Assembly: GCA_944389935.1 (NCBI GenBank)
Contig: CALXOE010000040.1
Span: forward strand, 1-36,328
Reading direction: 5' to 3'
DNA from: an uncultured Victivallis sp.
Lineage (GTDB): Bacteria; Verrucomicrobiota; Lentisphaeria; Victivallales; Victivallaceae
DNA length: 36,328 bases
The notes under the pieces are model-generated. The model had not been told where the DNA came from, did not search any database, and saw only the letters and a program-made list of their open reading frames with translations. Both the position numbers and the translations under genes were made by a program. Shown one piece after another: positions 7,635 to 16,126 of the stretch; position 1 is the stretch's first letter; every line of letters begins with the position of its first letter.

Positions 7635-9185
7635 TCACTCGTTCGTGTAACGGTTGCCGAATTTCCAGTTGAACATGGTCACGATAAACACCATGAGAAA
7701 CAACAGCCAGGAGACCGCCGAAGCGTAGCCGAGACGCCCCGTGCCGAATCCCTGCGTGTAAATGTAGTACGCCAGCGTCGTGGTCGACCCGGCCGGACCG
7801 CCGTCGGTCATCACGCGCGCCATATCGAATCCGCCCTGAAGCCCGCCGATCACCGCCATGATCATGATGAAGAACGTCACGTTCGACAACTGCGGCCAGG
7901 TGATGTTCCAGAATCTTTGCCAGGGGGTCGCCCCGTCGATGTCAGCGGCCTCATAGAGCTCCTGCGGGACACCGGAGAGTCCCGCGAGATAAAGCAGCAT
8001 GTTGTTCGAGCCGATCGCACCCCAGAACCCCATGATCAGCAGTGCCGGCTTCGCCCAGTAGTAATCCGAGGTCCAGTTCGGCGGCGTGAGCCCCTCCTCC
8101 GCGGCGGCCATTTCCGGCAGAATCCAGAAGACGCAGCAGAGCCCGACCAGCGCCATGTTCAGCACCATCGCCGAACCGTCGACAATCGTGGAGTCCCCGA
8201 TGCCGCGGTCGATGATACAGGTGTATTTGCGCCCGACAAAGAAGAAATTGTACAGAAATCTCCCCCAGCCGATCCCGAGGAAAATCAGCATGAGCAGCAG
8301 CACCCAGTTCGCATTGCGGCTCAGCAGAGAAAGCGCCTCCTCCTTGCCCGCGATGTGCAGCCAGGTCGGTGAGACCCACCACCAGGCGAAAACCAGCGGC
8401 AGCGACGAAAGAATCATCCCGAGCCAGATGCTTACGCTCCCCGACTCGCCGTCACGCCAGAGCCGCAGCTTGCGCCGCACCATGCAGAGGTAGAAAAGCC
8501 CGACCACCACCAGCAGCCCGATGCCGATCGCCTCGCATGCCGGCGAGATGAGAATCGCCACCGGGGTCAGCGCATCGAGCAGCGGCCGCAATGCGTTGTT
8601 GATCGGCCCGTTCTCGGGGCTGTAAAGTTTTTTCCACAGGATGTAGGTCGCGACACCCGCCGTGAAGTAGGGGAAGTAAAAAAGGGTGCGGTAAACCGTC
8701 TTGCCCCCGATGGAACCGAGGATGAACACCCCGCCGACCAGCGATACCATCAGAATCATCATGCCGGTTCCGCCGAGCCCGAGCACAGCGAGCAGCCCGA
8801 AGCAGCTGACCATCACCGCGGTCAGTATCATCGTGACGGTCAACCGTTTCCGGTTGTCGCCTTTCACGAAATCCATATTCAGCAGCAGTGCCGCAACCAG
8901 ACTGCCCGCAACGCCGAACGGGATTCCGATCATCATGAAGAACGTATTGCCGAAATATTGCGGAAAATCCGGATCGGAAAAGAGTTTCACGAAGTTGTCG
9001 AACCACACGAAACTGATCGGCTCCGACCGGAAGTAGTTGTGCATCTCAAGATTCCAGTCCGTGAACGCCATGTAGATGCTCATCACCAGTGGAATCACCG
9101 TGAACGCAAGGAAGCCGAGAATGTTCGGGAGCAGGAATCCGACCCCGATCGCGAGATCCTTGACATCTTTTTTCGTCATCGCCAT
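7635..9185 (-). CDS. Sugar ABC transporter permease, MalF type, enlarged
   Basis: This is the first permease of the importer, 516 residues against about 290-310 for ordinary CUT1 permeases. The usual parts are all there: TM1 (about 10-35), the pre-TM loop FVWFDNFVKLFSDPDF, TM2 (about 80-103), KTVYRTLFYFPYFTAGVA, the EAA loop EAADIDGATPWQRFWNITWP and TM6 near the C-terminus. Two blocks are extra. One of about 55 residues (roughly 105-160) holds two hydrophobic helices. One of about 165 residues (roughly 205-370) holds about four. Both have even helix numbers, so overall topology is kept. The frame is open throughout, so this is not a frameshift artefact. GGGAGGGAG precedes ATG 9185, inside the end of the binding-protein gene. 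Confidence 0.9.
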   Translation of the reverse strand: MAMTKKDVKDLAIGVGFLLPNILGFLAFTVIPLVMSIYMAFTDWNLEMHNYFRSEPISFVWFDNFVKLFSDPDFPQYFGNTFFMMIGIPFGVAGSLVAALLLNMDFVKGDNRKRLTVTMILTAVMVSCFGLLAVLGLGGTGMMILMVSLVGGVFILGSIGGKTVYRTLFYFPYFTAGVATYILWKKLYSPENGPINNALRPLLDALTPVAILISPACEAIGIGLLVVVGLFYLCMVRRKLRLWRDGESGSVSIWLGMILSSLPLVFAWWWVSPTWLHIAGKEEALSLLSRNANWVLLLMLIFLGIGWGRFLYNFFFVGRKYTCIIDRGIGDSTIVDGSAMVLNMALVGLCCVFWILPEMAAAEEGLTPPNWTSDYYWAKPALLIMGFWGAIGSNNMLLYLAGLSGVPQELYEAADIDGATPWQRFWNITWPQLSNVTFFIMIMAVIGGLQGGFDMARVMTDGGPAGSTTTLAYYIYTQGFGTGRLGYASAVSWLLFLMVFIVTMFNWKFGNRYTNE

Positions 9186-9188
9186 TTT

Positions 9189-10829
9189 TTATTTACTCCC
9201 TCCCGCATTGCTTTCATCAAGCATTCCTCTATCACGATAATATTTCACATAAAACGGATTCTTGATCCATTCGACCGGAATCTTCTTCCCCTCTTTCTTG
9301 AAAGCGTCGATCTTCTGCTGAAGCGCCCAATCCTCCTCCCATGCTTTCATCATCGCGGGGTTCGCCTTCTTTGAGATCTCGATCTCACTGTTGTAGCGAG
9401 TCTCGATATACTCGAGCGTTTCATCCAGCGAGGAACGGTCGTTGAAGTAACGGTTGATGCCGTTCTGAAGCCAGTTCGTCGAACCGGTCTTGACATAGGG
9501 ACTGTAGTAACTCGGCAACCCAATCGTACGAGCCCAGATGAATTCCAGCTCGCTGCTGTCATGCTCGTTCGGACGCTTCGTCGCGATCGCCCTCATCTCG
9601 GCGCTCACGATGTCGGGATTCGGCGGCAACCCATCGGCATGCTCGACGATATACAGATTGTAGGCCTTGCTCGCCAGAAACTGGAGGAACAGTTTTGTCA
9701 ATTCCGGCTGTTTGCTGCCGCGATAGGGCATCGCCGCGCGGACCGAAAGCGGATGATTCTTATAGTCATACATCGGCAGCTGGCTCACACCGAACTGAAT
9801 CGTCATATTCCGGGCCTCCTGCACCTCGCGGAATCGGATCAGGCAATATCTGCCCATGACGATCATCGCATATTTGCCGGAGACAAAGTTCGAGTAATCC
9901 GCCCCGCCATATCCGGAATCTACATTCATCGAAGCGACATCCGCCGCCGTCGGTGCAATCCGGTCGACATAAGTCCACTTGTAGAAAAGCCGGATCGCAT
10001 CTTTGAGCGCGTCATTGTTCGCAATGCAGCGGGTCATGGTTTCATTGTAAATATCCAGTCCGCGACTGCGGGAGATGCACATCGCCATCATCACACCCCA
10101 GCCGCTGTCCAATGCCTGCAGGAAAAAGTACTCCTGACGGGGAAGTCCCTCATTCGCCTTTTTGACATACTCGATGGCCATCTTCTCGAACTCCTCGGGC
10201 GTCCACTCCAGCGGCGGCCGGCTGAACCCGAACTTCTCCAGCGTCGAAAGGTTGATCCACATCGCCACGCTTGCGCCGTTACAGGGATACCCATACTGTT
10301 TGCCGTCCATGCCGTTCAGGAGTCCGGCCATGCCCGGATAGGTGTTCTTAAGCCCGTAACCGTTCTTCTTCGCATCTTCGGTGATGTCCATCGCCACGCC
10401 GAGCTGGGAGTAGCCGAGCACCTCGCCGGTGTCGAACACATCGCCGGCCATACCGGAAACCGCCTGGATGAGCGTACTCTGGTTGTTGGCCGTCTCGAGC
10501 TGCACATCGCCGTTCGGCTTCGGCGAGCCGGGCTTGACATAATGGAGATCACCGGGCTTGAGCGGAGCGCCGACCGGACCATACGCCTCGTTCAAAGCGG
10601 CGGCCTCCTCCTCCGTGTAGGTCACCACGTTTCCCTGCGAATCTTTCAGAACATGGCCGTTCTCCACGAGCCACTCCCGAAACAGCATGATCTGCTCTTC
10701 CCGTTGCGGATTCGGGTCGGTCCGCCAGGTAATGACAGGCACTTCCGTAACCTGGTCGCGACTTGTGTACATCGTGTAAAACGATGCAGCCACAAGCAAC
10801 AGCAGAATCGTGATGAACAATTTCTTCAT
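9189..10829 (-). CDS. Extracellular sugar-binding protein of ABC importer
   Basis: A 546-residue solute-binding protein of the CUT1/family 1 type, which delivers a sugar to the adjacent permeases. A hydrophobic N-terminal segment (residues 3-19) exports it. There is no lipobox cysteine, so it is either cleaved or stays anchored by that helix. The first part (about 30-120) is rich in charged residues and is followed by the usual mixed alpha/beta lobes, with aromatic patches such as YGYPCNGASVAMW that are typical for sugar binding. The length is above the common 400-450. It is first in the operon, with GGAGG 12 bases upstream of ATG 10829. The stop is 3 bases before the MalF-type start. Confidence 0.85.
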   Translation of the reverse strand: MKKLFITILLLLVAASFYTMYTSRDQVTEVPVITWRTDPNPQREEQIMLFREWLVENGHVLKDSQGNVVTYTEEEAAALNEAYGPVGAPLKPGDLHYVKPGSPKPNGDVQLETANNQSTLIQAVSGMAGDVFDTGEVLGYSQLGVAMDITEDAKKNGYGLKNTYPGMAGLLNGMDGKQYGYPCNGASVAMWINLSTLEKFGFSRPPLEWTPEEFEKMAIEYVKKANEGLPRQEYFFLQALDSGWGVMMAMCISRSRGLDIYNETMTRCIANNDALKDAIRLFYKWTYVDRIAPTAADVASMNVDSGYGGADYSNFVSGKYAMIVMGRYCLIRFREVQEARNMTIQFGVSQLPMYDYKNHPLSVRAAMPYRGSKQPELTKLFLQFLASKAYNLYIVEHADGLPPNPDIVSAEMRAIATKRPNEHDSSELEFIWARTIGLPSYYSPYVKTGSTNWLQNGINRYFNDRSSLDETLEYIETRYNSEIEISKKANPAMMKAWEEDWALQQKIDAFKKEGKKIPVEWIKNPFYVKYYRDRGMLDESNAGGSK

Positions 10830-10891
10830 TTTGCCGGGGCGCCTCCATTATTATTTCGGTTTTTAAAAGCAATTATCAAAACATACCAGAA

Positions 10892-10920
10892 AAAATACAC
10901 CGGAAAAGCAGAAAATTCAA
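10892..10920 (-). promoter_or_regulatory. Candidate promoter of the ABC importer operon
   Basis: On the minus strand TTGAAT (10920-10915), a 17-base spacer and TATTTT (10897-10892) lie about 63 bases upstream of the binding-protein start. The region is AT-rich and other hexamer pairs are possible. The 299-base gap 10830-11128 separates this operon from the divergent DUF1846 gene and holds no gene I can support. Confidence 0.35.
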
Positions 10921-11023
10921 CCCGTAGAAGTGTTTTTTTTGCAACTATTCCCCATTGGCGACTCCGGTCGAAAACGTTACTCTCTCTTCGGATAAAAAAC
11001 GACGAATCACGAAATTTCGCCTC

Positions 11024-11052
11024 TTGCTTTACTGCGCGGCGGATGGTATATT
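11024..11052 (+). promoter_or_regulatory. Promoter of the DUF1846-metallopeptidase operon
   Basis: TTGCTT (11024-11029), a 17-base spacer and TATATT (11047-11052) stand 76 bases upstream of ATG 11129. The -10 box and spacing are good and the -35 box is fair. Confidence 0.5.
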
Positions 11053-11128
11053 ATGTTCCGGAAATCTGCAATGGAACGGCGAAGCGCCCGCGAATCAATG
11101 CCGAGCCGACTGAACGCAAAGGAGTCTT

Positions 11129-12643
11129 ATGAAATCCGGTTTTGACAGCGAAAAATACCTTCACGAACAATCCCAGGCCATTCTCGAGCGGGCCGGCAAG
11201 TTCGACGACAAACTTTACCTTGAATTCGGCGGGAAACTCCTGTGCGACTTCCATGCTGCGCGCGTTCTGCCGGGATTCGATCCCGACACGAAGATCAAGC
11301 TCCTGCAGCGCATGAAAGACAAAATCGACATCGTCATCTGCATTTATGCCGGCGATATCGAGAAGAAAAAAATGCGCGCGGACTTCGGCCTCGCCTACGA
11401 CACCGACACCATGCGCACGATCGACGATCTGCGCGACTGGGGACTCGATGTGAAAGCCGTCGTCGTGACCCGCTATCAGGAGCAGCCCGCCGTCAAGACA
11501 TTCATCAACAAGCTTTCCCGCCGCGGCATCCGGGTCTACACCCACCATCCGATCGAGGGGTATCCGACCGATCTGGATACGATCGTGAGCCCGCGCGGCT
11601 ACGGCTCGAACGACTACATCGAAACCGACCGGCCGATTGTGGTTGTGACCGGTCCGGGCGCGAACTCAGGTAAAATGGCGACGTGTCTGTCGCAGGTTTA
11701 CCACGAATTTCAGCGCGGCGTCAAAGCCGGGTATGCGAAATTTGAGACGTTCCCGGTCTGGAATCTGCCGCTCGCACACCCGGTCAACATCGCTTATGAA
11801 GCGGCTACGGCCGACCTCGGCGACATCAATATGGTCGACTCGTTCCATCTCGAAGCCTACGGGGAGACGGTGATCAACTACAACCGTGACCTTGAGATCT
11901 TCCCGGTGGTCAAACGGATCTGCGCGCGCATCATGTCACCCGAGCAGCTCTATAAATCGCCGACCGACATGGGCGTGAACCGGGTCGGATTCGCGATCAC
12001 CGACGACGAGGTGTGCCGCCAGGCCGCAACCCAGGAGATCATCCGCCGCTACTTCCAGTACATGTGCGCCCATGCGCTCGGAAATGCCGACAAGATCGCC
12101 TCCGAACGGGTCAAACTGCTCATGGACGACCTCGGGATCACGGAATTCGACCGTCGGGTCGTCGCGCCTGCCCGCGCCGCCGCGGAAGAGGCGGAAAAAC
12201 AGCCCGGCAAAGGCAGCAAAAACATCTTCTGCGGCGCAGCGCTCGAACTGCCCGACGGCACGATCGTCACCGGCAAGAACTCGCCGCTGCTGCACGCGGC
12301 CTCGAGCTGTATCTTGAATGCGGTCAAAATCCTTGCGAAACTGCCGGACGATCTCTTTCTGCTTTCGCCGCAGGTCATCGACTCGGTCAGCCAGCTCAAG
12401 AAGAAAATCTACAAGAACAAGGGCGTCAGCCTCGATCTCGGAGAGACTCTGACCGCGCTCTCGGTCAGCGTCCCGACCAACCCGGCCGCGCAACTTGCGA
12501 TGAAGAAACTTTCGCGCCTTGCGGGATGCGAAATGCACATCAGCCATCTGCCGACTCCCGGTGACGAGCTCGCGTTGCGGAAACTCGGAATCCACGTCAC
12601 GAGCGAACCGCGCTTCACGAGCCGCAACCTCTTCATGGAATGA
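11129..12643 (+). CDS. DUF1846 (UPF0371) family protein
   Basis: A 504-residue cytoplasmic protein. The family is conserved in sequence but its biochemical role is not established to my knowledge. Conserved stretches include KLYLEFGGKLLCDFHAARVL (about 27-46), the nucleotide-binding-like segment VVVTGPGANSGKMATCLSQV (about 171-191) and FPVWNLPLAHPVNIAYEAAT (about 209-228). The GPGANSGK run resembles a phosphate-binding loop, which is inference. Length matches the family (about 500). The start is supported by AAAGGAG just upstream. Its stop overlaps the start of the metallopeptidase gene in an ATGA, so the pair is translationally coupled. Confidence 0.9.
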   Translation: MKSGFDSEKYLHEQSQAILERAGKFDDKLYLEFGGKLLCDFHAARVLPGFDPDTKIKLLQRMKDKIDIVICIYAGDIEKKKMRADFGLAYDTDTMRTIDDLRDWGLDVKAVVVTRYQEQPAVKTFINKLSRRGIRVYTHHPIEGYPTDLDTIVSPRGYGSNDYIETDRPIVVVTGPGANSGKMATCLSQVYHEFQRGVKAGYAKFETFPVWNLPLAHPVNIAYEAATADLGDINMVDSFHLEAYGETVINYNRDLEIFPVVKRICARIMSPEQLYKSPTDMGVNRVGFAITDDEVCRQAATQEIIRRYFQYMCAHALGNADKIASERVKLLMDDLGITEFDRRVVAPARAAAEEAEKQPGKGSKNIFCGAALELPDGTIVTGKNSPLLHAASSCILNAVKILAKLPDDLFLLSPQVIDSVSQLKKKIYKNKGVSLDLGETLTALSVSVPTNPAAQLAMKKLSRLAGCEMHISHLPTPGDELALRKLGIHVTSEPRFTSRNLFME

Positions 12644-13329
12644 GCACATCCGGGAACGCTGCGGAACTTGCGCCGGTCATCATCCGGTCCGCCCGACGGC
12701 GGCGGGTCGCCCTCACGATCCGCCCGGAGGATGGACGGCTGGCGGTGCTGGCGCCGCTCCGCGTCACGGATGCCGAGATCGTCCGCATTCTCGACCGGAA
12801 TTCCGCCATCATCGACCGTTTGCGCCGGAGGTTTGAACAAAGGGCTGCCCGGCGGAGGATCGTCTCGTTCACCGACGGGAGCGAATTTCCGCTCCTCGGG
12901 AAGCCGTATCCGCTGCATTTCACCCGGCGGGTGCTCACATTCGAGGAGGGCTTTTTTGTTCCGGCAGGGGATGAGCCCTCGATCCGGGGACACATCGAAA
13001 CGCTCTACCGGCATCTCGCGGCCGAGCTGCTCGAGCGGAAAGTGCGGGAAACGGCCGGGCGATTTCATCTCACTTTCCGCCGAATCCGGATCAGCGGAGC
13101 GAGCGGCCGCTGGGGATCGTGCAGCCGCGACGGGAGTCTCAACTTCAGCTGGCGGCTGATCCTCTGGCCGGAACCGGTCGTCGATTACGTGGTCGCGCAT
13201 GAGCTCGCCCACCGGCTCGAGCTGAACCACTCCGAACGATTCTGGCGCGAGGTCGAACGCATGTGCCCGGAGTACCGGAAACTGGACCGCTTTCTGCGGG
13301 ATCACGTCCCGGAATTCTCCGTCTGGTAA
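12640..13329 (+). CDS. YgjP/DUF45-type metal-dependent hydrolase
   Basis: A 229-residue protein of the YgjP-like (DUF45, SprT/M48-related) family of putative zinc metallopeptidases. The signature AHELAHRLELNHSERFW is complete: H187, E188 and H191 of HExxH, and the downstream H197. The family motif GRWGSCS is at about 156-162. No signal peptide or membrane segment is seen, so it is probably cytoplasmic. The ATG lies in the ATGA overlap with DUF1846. An overlap this tight suggests the two products are needed together, but no partner function is known. Confidence 0.88.
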   Translation: MSTSGNAAELAPVIIRSARRRRVALTIRPEDGRLAVLAPLRVTDAEIVRILDRNSAIIDRLRRRFEQRAARRRIVSFTDGSEFPLLGKPYPLHFTRRVLTFEEGFFVPAGDEPSIRGHIETLYRHLAAELLERKVRETAGRFHLTFRRIRISGASGRWGSCSRDGSLNFSWRLILWPEPVVDYVVAHELAHRLELNHSERFWREVERMCPEYRKLDRFLRDHVPEFSVW

Positions 13330-13345
13330 AATCCGTGCCGATGAT

Positions 13346-13373
13346 TTGACATTTTCCCGCGGAATGCTACATT
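13346..13373 (+). promoter_or_regulatory. Promoter of the alcohol dehydrogenase gene
   Basis: A perfect TTGACA (13346-13351), a 16-base spacer and TACATT (13368-13373) lie 38 bases upstream of ATG 13412. It shows that the dehydrogenase is its own transcription unit despite sitting only 82 bases after the metallopeptidase. Confidence 0.75.
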
Positions 13374-13411
13374 AGCAACAGATTCCAACCGATTCAAAGA
13401 GGAGGTGCATC

Positions 13412-14623
13412 ATGTGGGAAAACGGCATTGACATCTACAGTGTCCGGCAGATCCGGCTCAGGACCGATCTCTACTTCGGCGTCGGAGCGATCGAATATTT
13501 CGCGGAGATCGCCGATCAGCTGACCGCACGGAACATCACGAGTGTGCTTGTCGTCACCGGCCACAGCTCCTACAAGCGAACCGGCGCATGGGAAGTGGTC
13601 GAACGCATCCTCAAGGAGCGGAACATCCGCTATGCCCTCTACGACAAAGTCACGCCGAACCCGACCACCGTCGAAGCGGATGAGGCGACGGCGCTCGGAG
13701 CCGCGGCGGGAGCGCAGGCGGTCGTCGCCATCGGCGGCGGCAGTCCGGTCGACACGGGCAAGAGCGCCGCGATTCTGCTGAAGCATCCGGGGAAAACCGC
13801 GCGGGAGCTCTTTTCGCAGGGCTTCACCCCGACGGGAGCCGTCCCGATCGTCGCGATCAACCTCACGCACGGAACCGGCACCGAGGTCAACCGCTTCGCC
13901 GTTCTGACGATTCCGGAGACGGAACAGAAACCGGTTATCGCGTTCGACTGCATCTATCCGACCTGGTCGATCGACGACCCGGCGCTGATGACGGGGCTCT
14001 CGCAGGCGCAGACCCGGTTCGTCAGCATCGACGCGGTCAACCACGTCATCGAAGCGGCCACCAGCAAGTCGACCAATCCCTACGCCGTCATGCTCGGGAA
14101 AGACGTGATCGAACTCGTGACACGGTATCTGCCCATTGCGGACAAGGATCCGACCGATCTGACCGCCCGGTATTTTCTGCTCTACGCCTCGATGCTGGCG
14201 GGACTCTCATTCGACAACGGGTTGCTGCACTATACGCACGCGCTGGAGCATCCGTTGAGCGCGCTCAAGCCGGAACTCGCACACGGGCTCGGTCTCGCGG
14301 TGCTGCTCCCGGCGGTCGTTCAGACGATCTATCCGCACCAGGCGGCGGTTCTCGCGGATCTGCTGAAACCGATGGCGCCCGATCTCGAGGGCAAACCCGA
14401 AGAGGCGCATGCCGCGGGCAAAGCGGTACAGGCGTGGCTCGTTCGCTGCGGCGTGCCGCAGAAACTCAGCGACGTCGGATTCCAGAAAGAGGATGTGGAG
14501 AAACTCGTCGACCTGACCATCCACGAACCCTCGCTCGCAAGTCTGCTGGAACAGGCGCCGGGATATGCGAATGCGACTTCGGTCGCGGCGATCTACATGA
14601 ATTCGTTCCTGCCGCTGGTCTGA
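13412..14623 (+). CDS. Iron-containing alcohol dehydrogenase
   Basis: A 403-residue group III (iron-type) NAD(P)-dependent alcohol dehydrogenase. The NAD-binding loop GGGSPVDTGKSAA (about 108-120) and the THGTGTEVNRFAV segment (152-164; usually GTGSE) are present. Metal ligands fit D207 and H211 (SIDAVNHVIEA), H276 (THALEHPL) and H291 (LAHGLG). One residue is inserted between the last two histidines compared with FucO. Length is typical. The start has an excellent GAGGAGG site. Substrate is unknown; relatives reduce aldehydes such as lactaldehyde, butyraldehyde or 3-hydroxypropanal. It has its own promoter and terminator. Confidence 0.93.
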   Translation: MWENGIDIYSVRQIRLRTDLYFGVGAIEYFAEIADQLTARNITSVLVVTGHSSYKRTGAWEVVERILKERNIRYALYDKVTPNPTTVEADEATALGAAAGAQAVVAIGGGSPVDTGKSAAILLKHPGKTARELFSQGFTPTGAVPIVAINLTHGTGTEVNRFAVLTIPETEQKPVIAFDCIYPTWSIDDPALMTGLSQAQTRFVSIDAVNHVIEAATSKSTNPYAVMLGKDVIELVTRYLPIADKDPTDLTARYFLLYASMLAGLSFDNGLLHYTHALEHPLSALKPELAHGLGLAVLLPAVVQTIYPHQAAVLADLLKPMAPDLEGKPEEAHAAGKAVQAWLVRCGVPQKLSDVGFQKEDVEKLVDLTIHEPSLASLLEQAPGYANATSVAAIYMNSFLPLV

Positions 14624-14638
14624 ACCGCGCGAAGCGAC

Positions 14639-16111
14639 TCAATCTTTTCCGCCGGGGGAGGACTCCTCTCCCGGCGTTTTTTTCACTCCGACGCGCTCGG
14701 CAAGCGAGCTTTGCAGCAGCTGCGCCACAAGTTCCGGTTTGCGCATGTGGACGCCCGAGTGGTAGATGTGCAGGAACGAGTATTCCGGACCGAACGAATC
14801 GATCATCATCTGCGTATACTTCCCCTCCGGATCGCGCTCGAAATTCATCACGAGCAGATTTCCCCAGAACGGACTGCGGATCACACGGGAGAAGTGTCCC
14901 TCCGGGGTCCGGAATCCCTCATTGGCGATGCAGAACGGGCAGTAGGCGCCGACCAGCATCGTGACACACCCCCAGAGCAGCAGCAGAAGCACCGGAACCA
15001 CATTCCAGACCGCCGGACGCCAGGAGAGAATCCAGCGCGAAATCACGAACCAGAAGACCGGGATAACCGGAATGAGATAACGCATTCCGTAAGAGGCACC
15101 GCCGTACTCATTCGTAAAAATCATGTAAAACACGATCAACGCCGCTGCCGTGCCGAGCCCGCACCAGTCCGGGACGCGCAGCCTCTTCCGGAGAAACCAG
15201 ACCGCGGGGAACACCAGAAGCAGGAACGGCTGATAACTGAACAACCCGCGGAATCCGAACAGACATTCGCAGCAGTATTCTCCAAACTGCGACCAGAGAA
15301 ACACAAACCGGTACGACCCGGAACCATCGGCGACATAGAGCGGCACAACCGTTCCGTAGGCGATGAAATTCAGCAGCAGTACGCCGAGGCAGATCGCTCC
15401 GCCCGTCGCGACCACCACCGCGAGCGGCTTCCATTTCCGGCCGGCGGGGGAACAGAACCAGACGCCGGCCAGCGCCCCCAGGCCGGACAGAATCCCGAGA
15501 GGAATCTCGAACGCGCCTGCGAGTCCCGCGCAGCCCGCGGCGATCGCGGCCGCCTGCAGCGTCGGTTTCCTCCGGTACTTTTCCAGAGCGACGATCATGC
15601 CGAAGAGCGCCAGAGCCGCCGGGGTGTGATTGTTCATCACCACCGAATAACTTCCGAGCCAGGTGGTGAGCGGCATTGCCAGCGCGAGCAGAAACTTCCA
15701 CTCGATCCGCCCGCGGGCGGTCCGCCTCAGATGGCGGAACATCAGGATAAAAAGCAGAATATTGCATCCTCCGGAGACCAGCAGATTCACGAGATAGATC
15801 GCCAGCATCCGGTTCTCCGTGAAATTGATCCCCGTCACGCGGTGGATCACGCCATGAATCAGAGCCGCGCAGAAACTCAGCGGCAGCGGCTTGTCGGAGT
15901 AGAGATGGCCGTTCCGTTCGAGCTTGTCGACCGTCGAGGCGAAATTCGTCCCCTCGATGTAGAACACCCCCTGCTCGCCGAGCGCCTGCACCACGCCGAA
16001 ACGCGACGATTCATTGCCGGCAAGCGTGATCTCCTCTTTCGTGTAAAGAACGGCGAAAAGCAGCAGAAACACGATTCCGGCGTAGAGCAGTCTCCGGGCT
16101 TTTGTGCGCAT
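14639..16111 (-). CDS. Polytopic membrane protein, possibly GT39-like
   Basis: A 490-residue integral membrane protein with roughly ten or more hydrophobic segments. The first is at about 8-24, followed by an exoplasmic loop containing GNESSRFG (about 33-40). That layout (TM1 then an acidic loop, many TM helices, then a soluble tail from about 410) resembles family 39 dolichyl/undecaprenyl-phosphate-linked sugar transferases, but I do not see their exact DE signature, so the assignment is tentative. The C-terminal tail is encoded over the terminator of the convergent dehydrogenase gene. It is downstream of ruvA by 15 bases and likely co-transcribed with it. Confidence 0.65.
   Translation of the reverse strand: MRTKARRLLYAGIVFLLLFAVLYTKEEITLAGNESSRFGVVQALGEQGVFYIEGTNFASTVDKLERNGHLYSDKPLPLSFCAALIHGVIHRVTGINFTENRMLAIYLVNLLVSGGCNILLFILMFRHLRRTARGRIEWKFLLALAMPLTTWLGSYSVVMNNHTPAALALFGMIVALEKYRRKPTLQAAAIAAGCAGLAGAFEIPLGILSGLGALAGVWFCSPAGRKWKPLAVVVATGGAICLGVLLLNFIAYGTVVPLYVADGSGSYRFVFLWSQFGEYCCECLFGFRGLFSYQPFLLLVFPAVWFLRKRLRVPDWCGLGTAAALIVFYMIFTNEYGGASYGMRYLIPVIPVFWFVISRWILSWRPAVWNVVPVLLLLLWGCVTMLVGAYCPFCIANEGFRTPEGHFSRVIRSPFWGNLLVMNFERDPEGKYTQMMIDSFGPEYSFLHIYHSGVHMRKPELVAQLLQSSLAERVGVKKTPGEESSPGGKD
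14650..14683 (+). terminator. Terminator of the alcohol dehydrogenase gene
   Basis: CGCCGGGGGAGG (14650-14661) pairs with CCTCTCCCGGCG (14665-14676) around a 3-base loop, with one G/T wobble, and is followed by seven T residues (14677-14683). It lies wholly inside the last codons of the convergent membrane-protein gene that ends at 14639. Confidence 0.9.
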
Positions 16112-16126
16112 ATTCCGGATTCCTCC

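Noticed and set aside
9561..11132. A 523-residue plus-strand frame opposite the binding-protein gene
   Set aside because: Shadow of the binding-protein gene that also runs through the divergent promoter region.
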